64,000 nucleotides of DNA from positions 124,001 through 188,000 of the forward strand of contig JAJEKV010000411.1 in assembly GCA_021234155.1 (NCBI GenBank), read 5' to 3'. The translations under genes and the position numbers were made by a program. The DNA comes from Isoetes taiwanensis. Its lineage: Eukaryota > Streptophyta > Lycopodiopsida > Isoetales > Isoetaceae. The notes under the pieces were generated by a model. That model was not told the DNA's origin. It ran no database searches and was given only the letters and a program-made list of their open reading frames with translations. Positions within the stretch are counted from its first letter, which is position 1. Each line of letters starts with the position of its first letter. This document shows positions 44,901 to 59,900 of the stretch, piece after piece.

Positions 44901-47900
44901 TGAGAACTTGAATGCGCTGGACCCCTGATCAATGATTCCAAAACAGCAGATACAAATACAAAATCTCCCTTTTAAACCATGACATACCCTGTAGCTATCG
45001 AATGAAAATTCCTTACCCAGAGTTGAAATTTGACCTAAATGCGGCAAGGATCCATTGGAAGAACAAATGCCATAAAGGTCATAGATTACGAAGCATTACT
45101 GTGATGGTGAACACATTTTTCTACATGGGCCAGCTGTGCTCTTATGAATGATATTCTAATTCTCCTACCATTAACATAGTCATAGGAAAGATCTATTGTA
45201 ATTAAAGTTACAGGCTACCATAAAAACCGTCAACAAATATACCTGGCCCACATGCACTAGAGAAGCTGGGCTCGTTGATAGGTGCCAGGAAAGTTCTGAC
45301 TTGTGTATTGGTAGCGTAACTCCTTGCAACTGCAAGATGTATCTCTCTGCTTTCCATCTTTCATATTAAAAGAGCCAACTAATTGCCAAATCATTAGAAG
45401 AGACAAATATAACCTCTACACGGATGCCTAAATCATCGATCTTGGAGACCATGCAAGTTACCACATCTCCAACTTTTAAACGCCCCTAACAAAAGAGTCA
45501 AGCAAATTGAATACATAATTAGCAGGAACATTAGAATCATGTTTAATAAACCACCAATACCAACTGCATAATAGACTATTACCATCAATGTTTATAGAGG
45601 CATAACGAACAGGCAAGTTGGATAAACTCCTATTTCCATATGTATTAATAAGCTACTATTCTGTTGTGACTAAACTTCAACTGAATTCAGACCTGCTAGC
45701 TTGTCGCAGAGTTCCTTTGTTGAAAATATTCAAGTTCCCTTATACATTACGAACATGATGATTTTCCTTCATCCTATTAAATCTTCTATTTCCAATACAA
45801 GATAAGTGTCCCTCCTTTGTTTCTGAGATGGTCATAGGAAACAATATATGCTAGAGAAAGAATTGTCAAAAATGACTCTCCTCCTTTCTCAAAATGCAAC
45901 TTAGCTTCTCTCATAGCTGTGGAATCGAAACTAAAATGCAACTTGGTCTCTACAACCAACAGCAGGTAGTGTCTCAATGTGCAGCCAAGCATTATTAGGA
46001 AGATTCTAAGTTCAAAAAGTGCAACCTGCTATTAAAATTTATGCACCTTATTGTCTTAGACTTCTGCATTTCCCAGCTATTATCTATGACCACCCAGTAA
46101 CCAATTTCATTTCATTGTTTGGGAACTATGCTGGAGAGATTAAATTGTTCACTGTCCAGTCTATCAAGGTTTTGCATTTAGCAACACATATCACTTCTTA
46201 AGAACAATTTCATTATCTTGTTACTCTATAGATTATCTGCATTCATTCAGATTGTTCACTTAATGCTTGTGAGTGGAATAATTGCTGTTAGCAAATAACA
46301 CATGTCATGTGTCACTATTCATAGATGACTAGGCATGCCACCTAGGTGTTGCTGACATGGCTCTCCTATAAAGCCATAGTCACGCTTTATTGTTGTTCAT
46401 TCAGAGTTCACGCACTAGACTAGCTAGATCGTCTATCTCATTCTATCCTTGCATAGTCGTCTTCATCCTATTCATATTCAGTCATATCTTCATGGTATCA
46501 GAGCTTAATGCGAGGAGGAAATCGAGTGCCGAATCTTAGCAGGTGGGATCAGAACGAGTTTTTTTTTCGGGTCTGATAAGGAGGAATTCGAATTGATTCA
46601 AATTCGAATTTGAATCGTTCGTTGAAATCAAATTTCGTCAACTTCTAGGGCTGGATGTGATACACGTCAGCTAGAATATCCCTTAGCTTGCTGGATTCTC
46701 TCTTTTCTTTTGACATTTGGTCAAAACTACGTGAAGAACATCCGATCACAATTCTTTGATAATCCTTTCTCCCTCAATCCGTGATTCCTTCTTGGCTCTG
46801 TTCAATTTGAACTGTTCGGATCTGCATTCTTTTCACCACAAATGGCTACAGATGCCAATTCTTGGAAATACTTTATTCACCCTGTGTTAGATATTGACAA
46901 TTATTTCACATGGCAAGACGCCTTTGAAACCAATCATAATTTGAGAGGTTTGAGAACTGTTTTTCAACCCAAATGGAACCCTACTTCACCTGATGATTTG
47001 GAAAACGATTTCATGGCTTTGAATCATCTCAAAGCATGTATTTATCCAGATTTTCAGAGAGATATTCGAGGGTATACAACTTTTACCCCAGCATTTAATT
47101 TTCTGCATAAGAATTGCATTCAGGCAGGTGAAGGTCAGCAACTTGGTAGTCAAAGCCAAATGGATAATCTCAGGTTGGAAACTTGCACTAATATGCGAGA
47201 TTATCTGCAACAATTGAAAGCATTGAAGGAAAAATTGCTTGCTGCAGGCAGTACTCTATCAGATTTGTCTCTCATCCAGTATGCTCTCAAAGGTCTGCCT
47301 CGTGAATATGAAAATGTCTCTGATGATTACAAGCTCCAAGATAAGATCACTATCTCTTTGGCGCTGGCGCCTATTTTCTAGGCGCTGACCTAAAACTGCC
47401 GCATGACCTAATTCCGGATTTCAACTATCCAGATTGATGGATACTCCTTCGAAACCCTTTTTGGGTGCTCCAGATTTGGAACAGGCCAATTATAGCCCTT
47501 TTACTGGTCCAGAATTGACACTTTCGGCATTGCAGAAACGGATGGAATTTTTTGAGATGCATATTATTGAACTCTCCAAGAAGGCACGTAATTTTGATAT
47601 GCTCCAGCAGACAGTAGCAAGCATGATTCCACGGATTGAGGCCTTGGAGAAGTCATGGAAAAAGAATTTAACCAGGCCAACCTGGATGAATTGGAGAACA
47701 TTAAATCTGAAATTGCAGTAATAAGGAAGCTGCCATCAATTGAAGGATTAAAACAGATTGAGTTGGAGCTCCACTCCCATCGAGAAGAAACTTCTAGATG
47801 GGTGGATATTGTCAAAAAGCCAGCAAAGGAGACAATCAATGCCACATTAGAGGAGGAAAGGAAAAGATCTTTGAAAGCATGCAATATCAGAGTCCTTGGG

Positions 47901-50900
47901 CTTGACATGACCGCTGATCCCCTCGATGTTGCAATTGAGTTTGTGACCAATACTTTAGGCATCTCTGATCATAACATTGAAGCTGCATGGAGCGTAAACA
48001 AGGGCAACCCAAGAGGGCAGCCTTTAATTATTAAGTTTAAGACCTTGGAAGATAGATTGAATGCCCTCAAGAATAGGAGAAAACTTGCAACAGTTCCTAA
48101 AGTCTTCATGGATGAAGATCTCACTCCAATGCAGGTTGAGCACAAAAAGAGATGTCTGCAAGAGGTTGCAGAAGCTCGAAAAGACCCAACCAAATGGGCT
48201 GTCTATAGAGATGGCCGAGTCATCATCCGCGACAAGATCCACAAATAGGAACTAAGGGTCTATGAGACCATCAAATCCTTGGCTATGGCAGCATGGAACT
48301 GTTATGGGACCTTAAGATCAGATCCAGGTGGTCTTACGGACCTTGTCAAAGATAGAGATATTATCTTTTTGTCAGAAACACATGAAACAACAGAAACAGG
48401 TCTCCCAGATGTGTCGGGTTACACTTGGGACTCCGTCTACAGAAGCAAGAAGAAAGGTAAACGAGGATCAGGAGGGGTAGCAGTCCTTTACAAATCAGAA
48501 TTATCAGGAATCATTTCCATAGTAAAAAGGATGAAGCAGCAAGGTTTTTGTGGGTCAAGATAAGAACTTCTCCAGGAGATTACATATACACTGCTGCATG
48601 CTACTTCCCCTCAAAATTCTGATTATGCTGATGTGGATACCCAAGAAGGCCTCTCCTTACATGGCTTTATTTGATGATATCACTGAATTCTCTAAGCGAG
48701 GCAAAATTCTGCTCGTGGGTGACTTTAATGCGAGAACAGCGGATGCCCAAGTTCAATTGATGGATTTTGAAAGTGATCCTGTCTTACTGCCATCCTTATC
48801 TCCTGTTGAAACCCATACCATGCGAAAGTCAGCTGATGGTATCGGAGATTACTAGGTATGGGCACTTCCTTTGGGAATTTGGACAGATGCATAATCTTGT
48901 CATTTACAATGGGATGCAACACTGGCGGGTTCATCCAACTATACCTGTAATCCTCAAAGCGGCGGGCATAGTGTAGTGGATTATCTGATGGGGTCTCCAG
49001 CCTTGGCAAAAGAGATCGAGAAGTTTTCAGTTCCACCTCAACCACCCACTGGGGACCATTCTCCTCTCCTCTTTTGCCTCAAAATGTGTTTTGAGTTGGA
49101 CAAAAGCTTGTCTCAGGAACCACCCTACTTCCGTTTTGAGTTTGACCACTCTCTTGATCTCATCTATAACCTTGAGCTTGACACACGATTGAGGGACATC
49201 CATATCTTTCATAATGTGGAAGAAAAGGCCACGTTGCTCACATCTGCTATACACCAAGCCTGCATAAACACTTTCCCACACAAGCTTTGTTCCTTCGGTA
49301 AACGACGTGCACAGATGCCTCAAAACACTTGGTATGATGAAGAAATGCAAAAATCTTCACAAGCAGCTCAAGGAAGAGTTGGCAGCCTGCTCTTCTACAG
49401 CTATTGCGACTAGGAAAGCATACAAAAAGCTGATCCGCATGAAAAAAAGAGCATATATAAAGCAGGTGAGGGAAGACATGCTTAACATGCTTTACAGTAA
49501 TAAATCGGCTAAATTTTGGCAGAAGCTTCATGCTCGGAAATCTGATTTGCCTCTTAAAGACCCAAAAGTGTGGACCACTTATGCTCGAACGCTCCTAGAT
49601 GTGGGAAAAGCAGATTTGCTTGACATTGGATTGCAGCCCCAGCCCCAATCCTCCTCTCTTTTCTCCACTTCCCTTATCCGAGAAGCTATAAGCAAATTGA
49701 ACACTGGAAAAGCAAAAGATTGTGAGGATTTGCAGGCTGAATTTTTGATCCATGGAATGGATACCCTTGCGCCTATTGTGGCAGATTTATTCAATGAGAT
49801 AATATGCTCAAGCTTTCCAAAAGCATGGACCATTAATATCATCAAGCCAATTTTTAAGGCCGGAGACCCAATGAATCCAAACAACTACCATTTATAATGA
49901 TTGGACATGTCATGGCAAGATTATATGGATGTGCATTGGACTTGATTATCAGTGAATATGCGGAGATAAATCTCCTTAGAGCAAAGGGCCAGGCTGGTTT
50001 CAGGAGGAGTTTCTCAACAATAGATCATATCTTTACCTTACGGTCAATCATTGAGGAAGCTAAAGCAAAGAAAACAAAAGTTTATTGTTGCTTTGTGGAT
50101 TTCCGCAAAGCTTTTAAAGCTTTTGATACGGTCCCTCGGAATCGCCTATTTCATAGACTTACTGAACTTGGATTGTCACATCAAGTCATATGGGCCATTT
50201 TGATGCTCTATGAAAATGTTTTGGGAAGAATTAAAGTGCCCGGGGGCTGGTCGGATGACATAAGCAGCACAATTGGGGTTAAACAGGGCTGTCCCTTATC
50301 CCCTACACTCTTCGGTTTGTACATTGACGAGCTGGAAAGCTTCAGAGCAGCACTTGGAGGTGCGGATCTGCTTTAGCTGATGAATGCATATCCATCCTTC
50401 TATATGCGGATGATGTGGTACTTATATCTTCTTCTCCTGAGGGCCTTCAGCATCATTTAATGGCACTTGAGAAATTTTGCGCTCAAAGAGAGCTTAAAGT
50501 GAACTTGGACAAAACAAAAGTGATGGTTTTCAACACATCACGTGCTTGCATGCATCGCAGCAGCTTCTTTTTCATGAATCAACAAGTGGAAGTGGTCTCT
50601 CATTATACTTCTCTCTCATTATACTTACTTAGGGGTGCAATTTAAGGGTCCCGTCTTTAGCATGAAAGACGCAGCATATGACAGGCTCACAAAGGGATAT
50701 GCCTCGCTTGCAATGCTAGAGAAGAAATGTTTCAAAGCAGATTTTCAGGATGTCCCAGCAAAGATTCATCTTTTCAATACCTTAGTTAGACCAGCTGCTC
50801 TATATGGAGCTTTGATGTGGGGAATGGATATGACAGCCAAAGAATGGGGTCATATAGAAAGACTGCAAATTTATTTTCTGTCCAAAATGATTATGAGCAA

Positions 50901-53900
50901 AGCATCTGTGCCACATTCAATCATATTGGCAGAATTTTCAACCACTCCGCTTCAACTGGACGCAGCATTCCAGTTAGTCTCCTTTTGCATAAAAGTGCAC
51001 CAACTCGGGTCCTCGTAGCAAGGCCAATGCAGGCTTCCATAGATTGCTCTCAAGAGCTCCAAAGATCTGGCTGAAAAGGGAGTACAGGAATGTTGGTACA
51101 AAGCATCGCAATGGGCTGCTTCTTTAGGATTTGGCTTGGGAAACCTGCCCCCCTTTCAACATAATGTAGCTGCAGCTAATACGGCGTAAAACCTGGAGAA
51201 AAAAAAGAGACTTGAAAAGAGAAGAACCAGCTCATACGGCACGATCTGGAAATTTTATACATATCAAGGACATGGTTAACCCCAAGTGAGCTTCCTACCA
51301 AGATGCAATTTTACAAAGATCACTTCCTTGAGATCAATGAAGATGGTTTCATCGAGCGACCAGGATATTTGAATATTCACCTCGCACATAAGGTGAGACA
51401 TGCTATCGGTCAGCTCAGGGTCTCATCTCATCAGCTCGAGATCGAAGCTGGTCGTGCTAGTAGACCCGAAGGTGGAGCTCGAAAAGAATCTGCAGACTAT
51501 GTCACTTGAATGTAATTGAGTCGGAGGAACATTTCATCTTCACATGTCCAGTCTATTATGAAATACGGGCAGATTCCATTGCCTATTTCGGGAACCTACC
51601 TCCCTCTCCAAACTGATCGCCTATGAGGATCAGAAATGTATAGCTCTTTTTCTGCACCAAATGACTGTGCATAGAAGAAATCTATTAAAGGAGCAAGCTG
51701 GGGGAAGAGTGGGACATGAAAACGATCCTACGCAAAGACTGATCACTTTCTTTCTCATTGGAGGTGATAATGAGAATAAACGGAAGGCAGGTTCTCTTCC
51801 CGGACCATCTCATCCAATCTCAAAAGGAGTAACCATGAAAGTGTCGAGAAGAAGAAAGCGGACGGTAAAGGATAAACATAAGCAGTCCTTCAAAAGAGAA
51901 AACAAGAGAAAACAAGTCTGACATTACTTTATACTTTGAGCCCGTGGCCAAGAAGACAAAAGTTTCTTAATCTCATTGTTTTAGTTTTCTTTTTCCTTTT
52001 TTATGCAATATCTCTAGGTGGCTGCAAATGCGCCCCTAGCTGGACATGATTGATGTATATTTGGTCTCATAGACCCAAGCGGTCTCTCGTAGACGTTAAT
52101 ATAATCTTTCTTTCAATCAACTTCAGCTCAAACTTGTAGATGCTGAACAAGGTCATAAAAGATATGATCAAATGGAAGCTAGTTTCTATTCTAGAACTAG
52201 GTTGTCTTCACCTCCTGTTACTCCTTTAGTTGTTGCATCTGGATCTACTTGTTCTTCCCCTTCCTATGAGTCTGTTGAGGAAGCTAAATCAGGCTCCAAA
52301 TCTGGATCTAAGCAACCCTTCACTTGCTTTTACTATGGTAAAAAGGGCCATGTTAAGCGTGATTGCAGGAAGCTTCTAAAAGATATGGCCGAATTTCTAA
52401 AACGCAAGGAGGCCAAACCAAAAGCTACATATTCAACTATTTCGAGGTGCAGTAAATGCTCATGTTTCCCATGTTGCTTTGGACGAGGCAGAATTGCAGT
52501 TCCTCAATGTCGCTGCAGGGAATCTACAGCCACATACTTGGCTTGTGGATTGCGGGGCCACCAAGCATTTGGCAGGCCAATCGAATGATTTCCAGACTCT
52601 TCGTTCGTATGACAAAATAGTGGTAAAAATGGCCGATGGAAATATTGCTAAATCTACTGCAAAAGGTGATGTATCTATTTCTACCAAACACTATCTTTCT
52701 CTCAAAATTAAAGACGTCATTCTAGTGCCTGGATTACTTGTGAACTTACTTAGTGTAAGTGAGTTTGATCGAAAGATGGGCTATTCAGTGCTATTCTCAG
52801 ATAGGTATGTTCACATTCTTCATAAAAATCCTTTGGATTTTGTTGATCTTCAACTTTTGGGCCCTATAGCCAATGGTCATTTAAATGAAGAAGGCTTGTA
52901 TATTTTGGATTCTACTTCGGGACAAAAAGGAGTATCATGTGAATCATCACTTGCTGTTGCTGCTGTTCCGAGAACACAAGAATCATTATGGCATGCAAGA
53001 TTCGGACGTATTCATCTTCCAGCTCTAGTTTCAGCCTCAAAATTGAATATGGTTCAAGGCATGCCTACACTTACTACCAAGGACTTGAAATGTGCTGCAT
53101 ATAGTCTTGGAAAGCAAGTACAAACATCTTATCCATCACAAGCTGAGTTTCGAGCCCAACAACCGTTGGAACTGCTGCATACAGACATATGTCATCTCCC
53201 TCTCGAATCATTGGGCTGGTAACAGGTATTTCCTTGTCATAGTGGATGATTTTAGTAGACATACATGTGTTTTTCCAATCAAATTCAAGTCTCAAGCTCT
53301 TGCTATCTTCAAAACCTGTAGTCTGCAAATTGAAAATGAATTATCTACTACTATTAAAGCTCTTCGGTCTGATAATGCGAAGGAGTATATCTCTAATGAA
53401 TTTCAGACCTATCTTCTGTCCAAAGGGATCCATAGAGAGTTGATTGTGCCTTATGCTCACTCTCAAAATGGAGTAGGAGAACAAAAGAATAGGACCCTTA
53501 TGAATTTGGCTCGCAGCATGCTCAAATATAAAAAGTTACCTCCAGAACTTTGGGCTGAGGCAGTTCTAACTGCGGCTTATTTGTGTAACAGGGCTCCCAC
53601 CCAGGCCATCAACTTTAAGACACCTCGCTCTGTATGGAACGAAGCCAGATGTGTCTAATCTAAGGGTTTTTGGCTGCCTAATATTTGCTAGTGTTCCTCG
53701 TGAATTACTGCAAAAACAGGGCAAGTTAGCTGACAGGGCCCTGCCTCTAGAAGCATGCACTTTCTTGAGGATGCAGTCTACTCTAAGGAGTTTTATCATC
53801 CTAACAACACTGATTATGCCAAAGTCATCATCAACACTTTTGATACTAACCATGACACTCAAGCCAGCCAACCTGCAGGGTTTTCTCATATGGTTCATAA

Positions 53901-56900
53901 TGGTGGCATTTCCTCTACTTCTGTTGTACCTTCCATTGTTGCAAGCCCTTTACATGCTGCCGCTATTCCTAGTGTTGCAAGTTCCAGTACTCCTGATATT
54001 CCAACTGTTGCAGCAAATAGAGCAGATGGTTATGCAGACTATGAACCCCTTGAATATCACGAGCCCATTGCAGATGAAGATAGTGAAGGGTATGAGTCTG
54101 ATTCACATTCATTTGAGCTGCCCATTCCTGAACCACAGCAAGGGGCAATAGTTCCCGATCTTCTCTTGCTTAGAAGGTCTGCAAGAATTGCCGAGTTACA
54201 GCCTATTGACTACTCAGAAGATGGCTCTTCTAAAGTTACCTGTAACTATGCTCTTATGATCAAGATCTTATCAGCTGAAGCTGATCCTGTTAATCATGTT
54301 CAAGCAATGAAAGAACCACACTGGGTTGCAGCAATGGAAGACGAATTATACAAGCAATGGAAGACGAAGGGTTTGATTATCATGATGTGTTAGCTCCAGT
54401 TGTCAAGTTAGACACACTTAAAAGCAGTGATAGCTTTGGCAGCGCAAAAAGGCTGGCCTCTCTATCAAATGAATTTCAAATCTGCCTTTTTGAATGGAGA
54501 TCTGGAAGAGGAACTTTACATGTTTCAACCACCAGGTTTTAAAAATAAAGAGCATCCAACTTACGTGTGCAAATTGAAAAGAGCCTGTATGGCCTCAGAC
54601 AAGCTCCGCACTGCTGGAATCAGAAAATCAATGCATTTCTCTTGCATCTTGGTTACCAGAGATCTAGAGCAGACCCGAGCCTTTATTTCATGTCCACTGA
54701 TTCTCAAGTTAGTGTGCTCCTTCTCTACGCTGATGACACGATTATGACAGGGGATGCGGATTCTATTATTTCTCATACTAAGAAAGCACTTACAGAAAAC
54801 TTTGAGGTAACAGATTTGGGCCTAATGCATTATTGTTTGGGAATGGAAATTTGGCAAGGTCATCAAAGCATTCATCTCACTTAGCAGAAGTACACCACTG
54901 AACTTCTCGAGAAGTTTCATATGGCAGATTGCAAAGCATCATCCACTCCGTTTGAGGTAGGTTGCACTTTAACTATAGACTCCAACCATCCGGATGTTGA
55001 TGTCACTCTTTACAGACAGCTAATTGGGGCTTTACTTTATCTCACCAACACTAGGCCAGATTTGGTATATGCTGTTGCAGTCCTTACTAGGTTTATGCAT
55101 CATCCTAAAGTACTGCATTGGAAAGCAGCTAAACGTGTTCTCCATTACCTCAAAGGTACTCAAAGTGAAGGAGCCCTACATACCAAAGTTGATCATCCTA
55201 CTCTTATGTTGTTCTCAGATTCCGATATGGCATCTACAGATCTTGAGAAAAGAAAATGCATTACTGGATTCGTTTCCTTTCTTGGAGGTAATCCTATTAG
55301 TTGGGGATCTAAAAAGCAAAAGACAAACAGCATCAATACTACTGAGGCTGAACTCAAGGCCTTGGTTACAACATTACAAGAGATGCGCTGGTTGGTTCAC
55401 TTATATGAAGATTTGGGCTGTCCACTCAAACCTACAACCATTTACTGCAACCATTTACTGTGATAACAGTGGAGCCATTGCTCACGCCAAAGACTACAAG
55501 ATGCATCTGCTTATCAAGCATATGGATATCTCTCGCTGTCTGACTGCTCTACCAAACATCAAGTTGCTGATGGGTTCACAAAACCTCTTGGAGGACATCA
55601 ATTCCATCAGATGAAATAGCTCTTGCATGTTCTGCCACATGCTCATTCTCTGGGGGATCATAGTGTTTTTTTTCTCTAAAGCTTCTCTCTCAGGAGGCTT
55701 TTTTGTTTGTTTTCTGTTTCTATTTTTTCAGTTAGTCCTGCTAGTGACACATGTCATGTGTCACTATTCATAGATGACTAGACATGCCACCTAGGTGTTG
55801 CTGACATGGCTCTCCTATAAAGCCATAGTCATGCTTTATTGTTGTTCATTCAGAGTTCACTCACTAGACGAGCTAGATCATCTATCTCATTCTATCCTTG
55901 CATAGTCGTCTTCATCCTATTCATATTCAGTCATATCTTCAATTGCCAAGCCTGTTTACCTCATCAGAGTAACATAAAGAAGTAGGATAAACTGACCATG
56001 AGACTAAGCTTCTTCTGTGTGAACTCAAGGTATTCTGGGTCAGCCTTTTTTTCAGAAAATAATAGCCGTCTCTCCTTTCTGTTCACGGATGTCAAAATGA
56101 CATTTGCTTTCTGCACAAAGAAACTTAATCATAGACTTCCTAGATAAGCGAATCATTCAACAATTGAAATAGGATTGGAATTTTCCTTACCTTGCCAATA
56201 AGAGATGACAAAAGCTGCATTTTTTCATTTCTGTATAAAGCTTGAAGATCTGGAATAGAATCAGTCATGTCCACATTCTTTTCAGAAAGTGCAGAATCAT
56301 TGACACGTTGATTGTTATTGGACCACTTAGAGTTTTGCTTCGCCCAACTGGTATAAGGAATCAATCCTCTGTGCACAGCAAGCTCACTTCCAGGAAGAAA
56401 TCCAGCCAGAGACCCAAATTTAACCTGAAGCAATTTTAATTTAGAAGCAGCCACGTATTAAAAGAAAAGAAAGCATTCCCAAAGAAAATCTAGACCAGAT
56501 ATTTACAATCATTCCTCCTGCATTGCTGCGAACGAATTCAACCTCAATGACTGATTTGGTTCCATGCAAAGCCTCTGCTTGTGCCCAGTCACTATCTTCA
56601 TTCTGCTGCAAACAATTATAAGCCCATTTCAATATGTGACCACACTTCCGTTGAACAACAACTTTGGAAGTACCTGATTGGCTGGCTCCATCTTCTTGTA
56701 CACAATTTCTTTGGTATTAGATGTGTCGGGTAATACAGGTGGGCTTGCCAAGACCGCTGGTTTCCTGCTTTAAGGATTTCAATTGTAGTTTTTGCACGAG
56801 AAATCTAACATCGATGTAAGAAGAAAGCTCAAACAAAAGGACAATCTTGAGAATGAGACCATACAAATTGTCACATGATATCAAAGGATTGGCATTTGCA

Positions 56901-59900
56901 TTAGGTGTCAGAAAATAATCCAAACTTTGGAGAAAACATTTTGCAACATACAGATTTCAATTCCATAATGCCAGACGAGGTTAGGGTCAGGTGGAACAGA
57001 ACCAGTATTATCATTTTATTGTCAATTCGGATTGTAGATTATCCATGAAGATAATTATATCTTTAATATAATATATACGATACCAATACTAATCTCAACA
57101 AGGCCCTCAAAAAGCTGACTCACCCATATGACACGCTTTATAGTGACATATACACCAACACAAGATGATGTGTGGCATGTGCATTGACGACTATGATTGT
57201 TAAAGTTCTGAGATCTTGGAATTTCACCAAAGCAGCGGCTGCAAGCGACGCTGAGATATTACCACGCTCAGTATTCCTTCATGATTTGCAGTCTTCAAAT
57301 GCTTGTTTAGTAGGCTGCTAATTCTGGGTAATTAAGCCCAGCAAGTTATATGTTATTCTAGTTCAACAATTCAATGAAGTTCATTTTCCATGGTCCAGCT
57401 AGTGACATCTGCTGCTCGTCAATGTATTTAGCCAAAATGACAATCCTAGCCCTCAAACAGCTCGCACAAGTACTATTCAGTCTCGCTGCTTTCTGATCTA
57501 CACCTGCCCAGAGTACAGACTGACAGTCAAAATCGCAGCTAACCACCTGACCTGAGCAATAAGAACAGAGGCTTTGTCATTCAACTAACAGCAATATTAG
57601 CATGTTATATTTCTTAGGGGTTACCTGGATTGAAAGGGTTCCAAATTATACAGACCTCGTATATTTAGTTCTTCATAGCATTTCTTAAGAAGGTGCAACG
57701 ATGGTTGCACCTGACACCTTGGCTTCCAGTTGTTCATCTGTGATCAGCTTAGTTGCAGCTGCCATTTTTACAAGTTCAAGCCAGGAAGCAAGTTCTCATA
57801 CCAAATATATACATTTCGGCATATGTCTTATGCCATTCATGGTTCAAGGAAATTTTCTCGTATTTGTTGATGCTTCAGCAGGCGGAGATCAGAGGCAGTA
57901 AAAAGAAAATTTGGAGGAGTTTGGCGGAAATGAATTTCAGCCTATCTGCAAGTACTCAGAGAGAATATTATAAAATTTTGGCTAAAAAGGACAGTTCCAT
58001 CGTACCTATGCTCATTCTCAACATGAGTAGCCAGAAAGAAGCATCGATGTTCGCTTGACCTTGCTAGGTCTATGACTTTTCATAGATGACTGATTCTCAG
58101 CAGATGCAATTATGATAACAGGTCATATCCTAAATACGCCTCCAACGAACTCTTCATCAGAAAATTCCTTCATGAATGCTTGTATGGGAGAGATGTGTCT
58201 CACATCGGACGCTTTGGTTGCAATGCATTTGCAACAAATCCATAGAAGTAAGCAAATAAATTGACCAATATGGCAGTTGAATATGTATTCATTGGTTATC
58301 CTCCTGACATGAAGACGTGGAGATGCGATGAAGTTCATGGAGTATTCAATTTGTTAAAAATTCTATATATCCATTTACTAATCACGTTTTTGTTAGCTCT
58401 GATTATGAAAATTTATTGGGGCTCGATGCATAGGAAAGGTGATGCAAGGATCCTCTTCAACTACTCCAGTGCTTCACTCTCCAAATCAGGTAACTGGTGC
58501 TGATCTTTTACCCCGTGTATACCAAGAATTTGGGGAATAAGAATATGGCTGAAGATGTCGGAACTTCTTCCTCCAGTCCCTGAGCAGATTGGCACAGGAT
58601 AAGTTCTGAAATCTTTTCGAGTAATGCTGAACTTGCAGTCACTTTACGTGCAATTACGTATTAATGGCTTCACACTTATTTGGGTAACGGTGCAGAAGCA
58701 GGCACGTACGAGCTGGTCCCAAAACCAGCGGAAAATATCATATTTGGTGCTAAACAGTATTTGGGAGAAAATAGCATTATGATGAGTCAGTTTCTGAGTG
58801 CAAAGCTTGCTAGTGACCAGAAATTTTACTCATGGACATTTAGACAACAGAGCTGTTGTTCGAATGTCTATTTTAAGGCCAGTGATTGCTCTTGCAGCCA
58901 AGAAATGTAGTTCTGTCTTCTTGGATGGGGAGAGCTTAAGGAGAGATTTTTATGCAGCCACCACCTGGCTTACAACGCTAAGGCAGGAACAGTACAAACT
59001 GAAAAAGATTCTAGGTGTCGACACCAAAAAGTAATGCAGGATCGAATTACGCTCTTTTACAAAACCAAGAGGGTATGATTGCATCATAATTACTACCATA
59101 ACACATGATTTTGACCATAACTGCTCGACCTCTTGGGCCTTATGCATTCTTGTTTAGGGGTTGAAGTATAGCAGCAAGAAGAGCGCATTCATCTTACCCA
59201 ATGGCAGTACATTTGAGAATTGCTTGCTAAGTTCCGCCAAGCCAAAGCTAACTCTTAGCTCCAGTAAGGGGATGCAGGCCCTACTTTATATTGATAATTA
59301 CTGGAAGGGCTCATGACCAAGCCTGGTATATGCCGCTACTGTGCTCAGATTTATGCAGCACCTGTTAGATAGCAGCCGACCATGTTCTTCAATATATCCA
59401 AGTAACCAAATCAGAAGGGATCTTCTTTACAAGTTGGGCAGTAATTTGGATCTTCGTTCTCATGCTGACGCAGACATGGCATCCACTGATTAGATAAGCA
59501 GGTGGTCTCTAACAGGTTATGCCTCACTGCTTGGGGGAGCTCCACTGACATGGGAGTTCGAACTCGAAGAAACAGTCCACTGTTAGTACCAACACAACAG
59601 AGGCTGAGTTGAAAACATTATGAGCAGGCCCTTAGAATAGGACCTGGTTATATCATCTTTTACGAGAAGGAGGCATCCAAGTGAGACCAGCTACTGTACA
59701 TTGCGAATCGTGGAGCTACGTGGCTCTTCATACAAGACATGTTGATGTACAGGTCTGTTTTGTAGGAGAACAGCCTACGGCAGGCTGGTCCATTTGCAAT
59801 ACTGTCCAACCAAAGTTATGTGGCAGGTGGCTAAACCATTGGTAGCCAGAAATTGGCTCATATAAGGGAGATACTTCATCTGAAAGCCTTGAGACTGCAG

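Larger units (their letters stand above)
47361..52120 (+). mobile_element. LINE nested in copia gag, hairpin-type 3' end
   Basis: It interrupts gag between ISL (47360) and LQLKLVDAEQ (52121). The 5' end is the near-palindromic GCGCTGGCGCC..GGCGC. ORF1 (47434-48248) is L1 ORF1p-like. ORF2 (48279 to about 51590) has endonuclease, RT and a C-terminal Cys/His box. The 3' end has a hairpin (52064-52094) and a short TTTC/TTTCAA tail, not poly(A). No target duplication is evident, so a small target deletion is possible. Several frameshifts disable it. Confidence 0.85.
46286..55941 (+). mobile_element. Ty1/copia LTR retrotransposon in intron 6, nested LINE inside
   Basis: Bounded by matching LTRs (46286-46492 and 55739-55941) and a 5-bp target duplication ATTGC (46281-46285 and 55942-55946), as expected for copia integrase. 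Just after the 5' LTR is TGGTATCAGAGC, the plant copia primer binding site for initiator Met-tRNA. Gag-pol follows on the plus strand, antisense to the host gene. Gag is interrupted by a 4.76 kb LINE. Without the LINE the element is about 4.9 kb, the usual copia size. Stops and frameshifts in pol (for example 53220, 54390, 54880, 55460) make it inactive. Confidence 0.95.

Noticed and set aside
55640-55740. Alternative 3' LTR start just after GGGGGATCATAG
   Set aside because: The 5' LTR has no matching sequence there, and the ATTGC duplication fits the TG at 55739 and at 46286 exactly.
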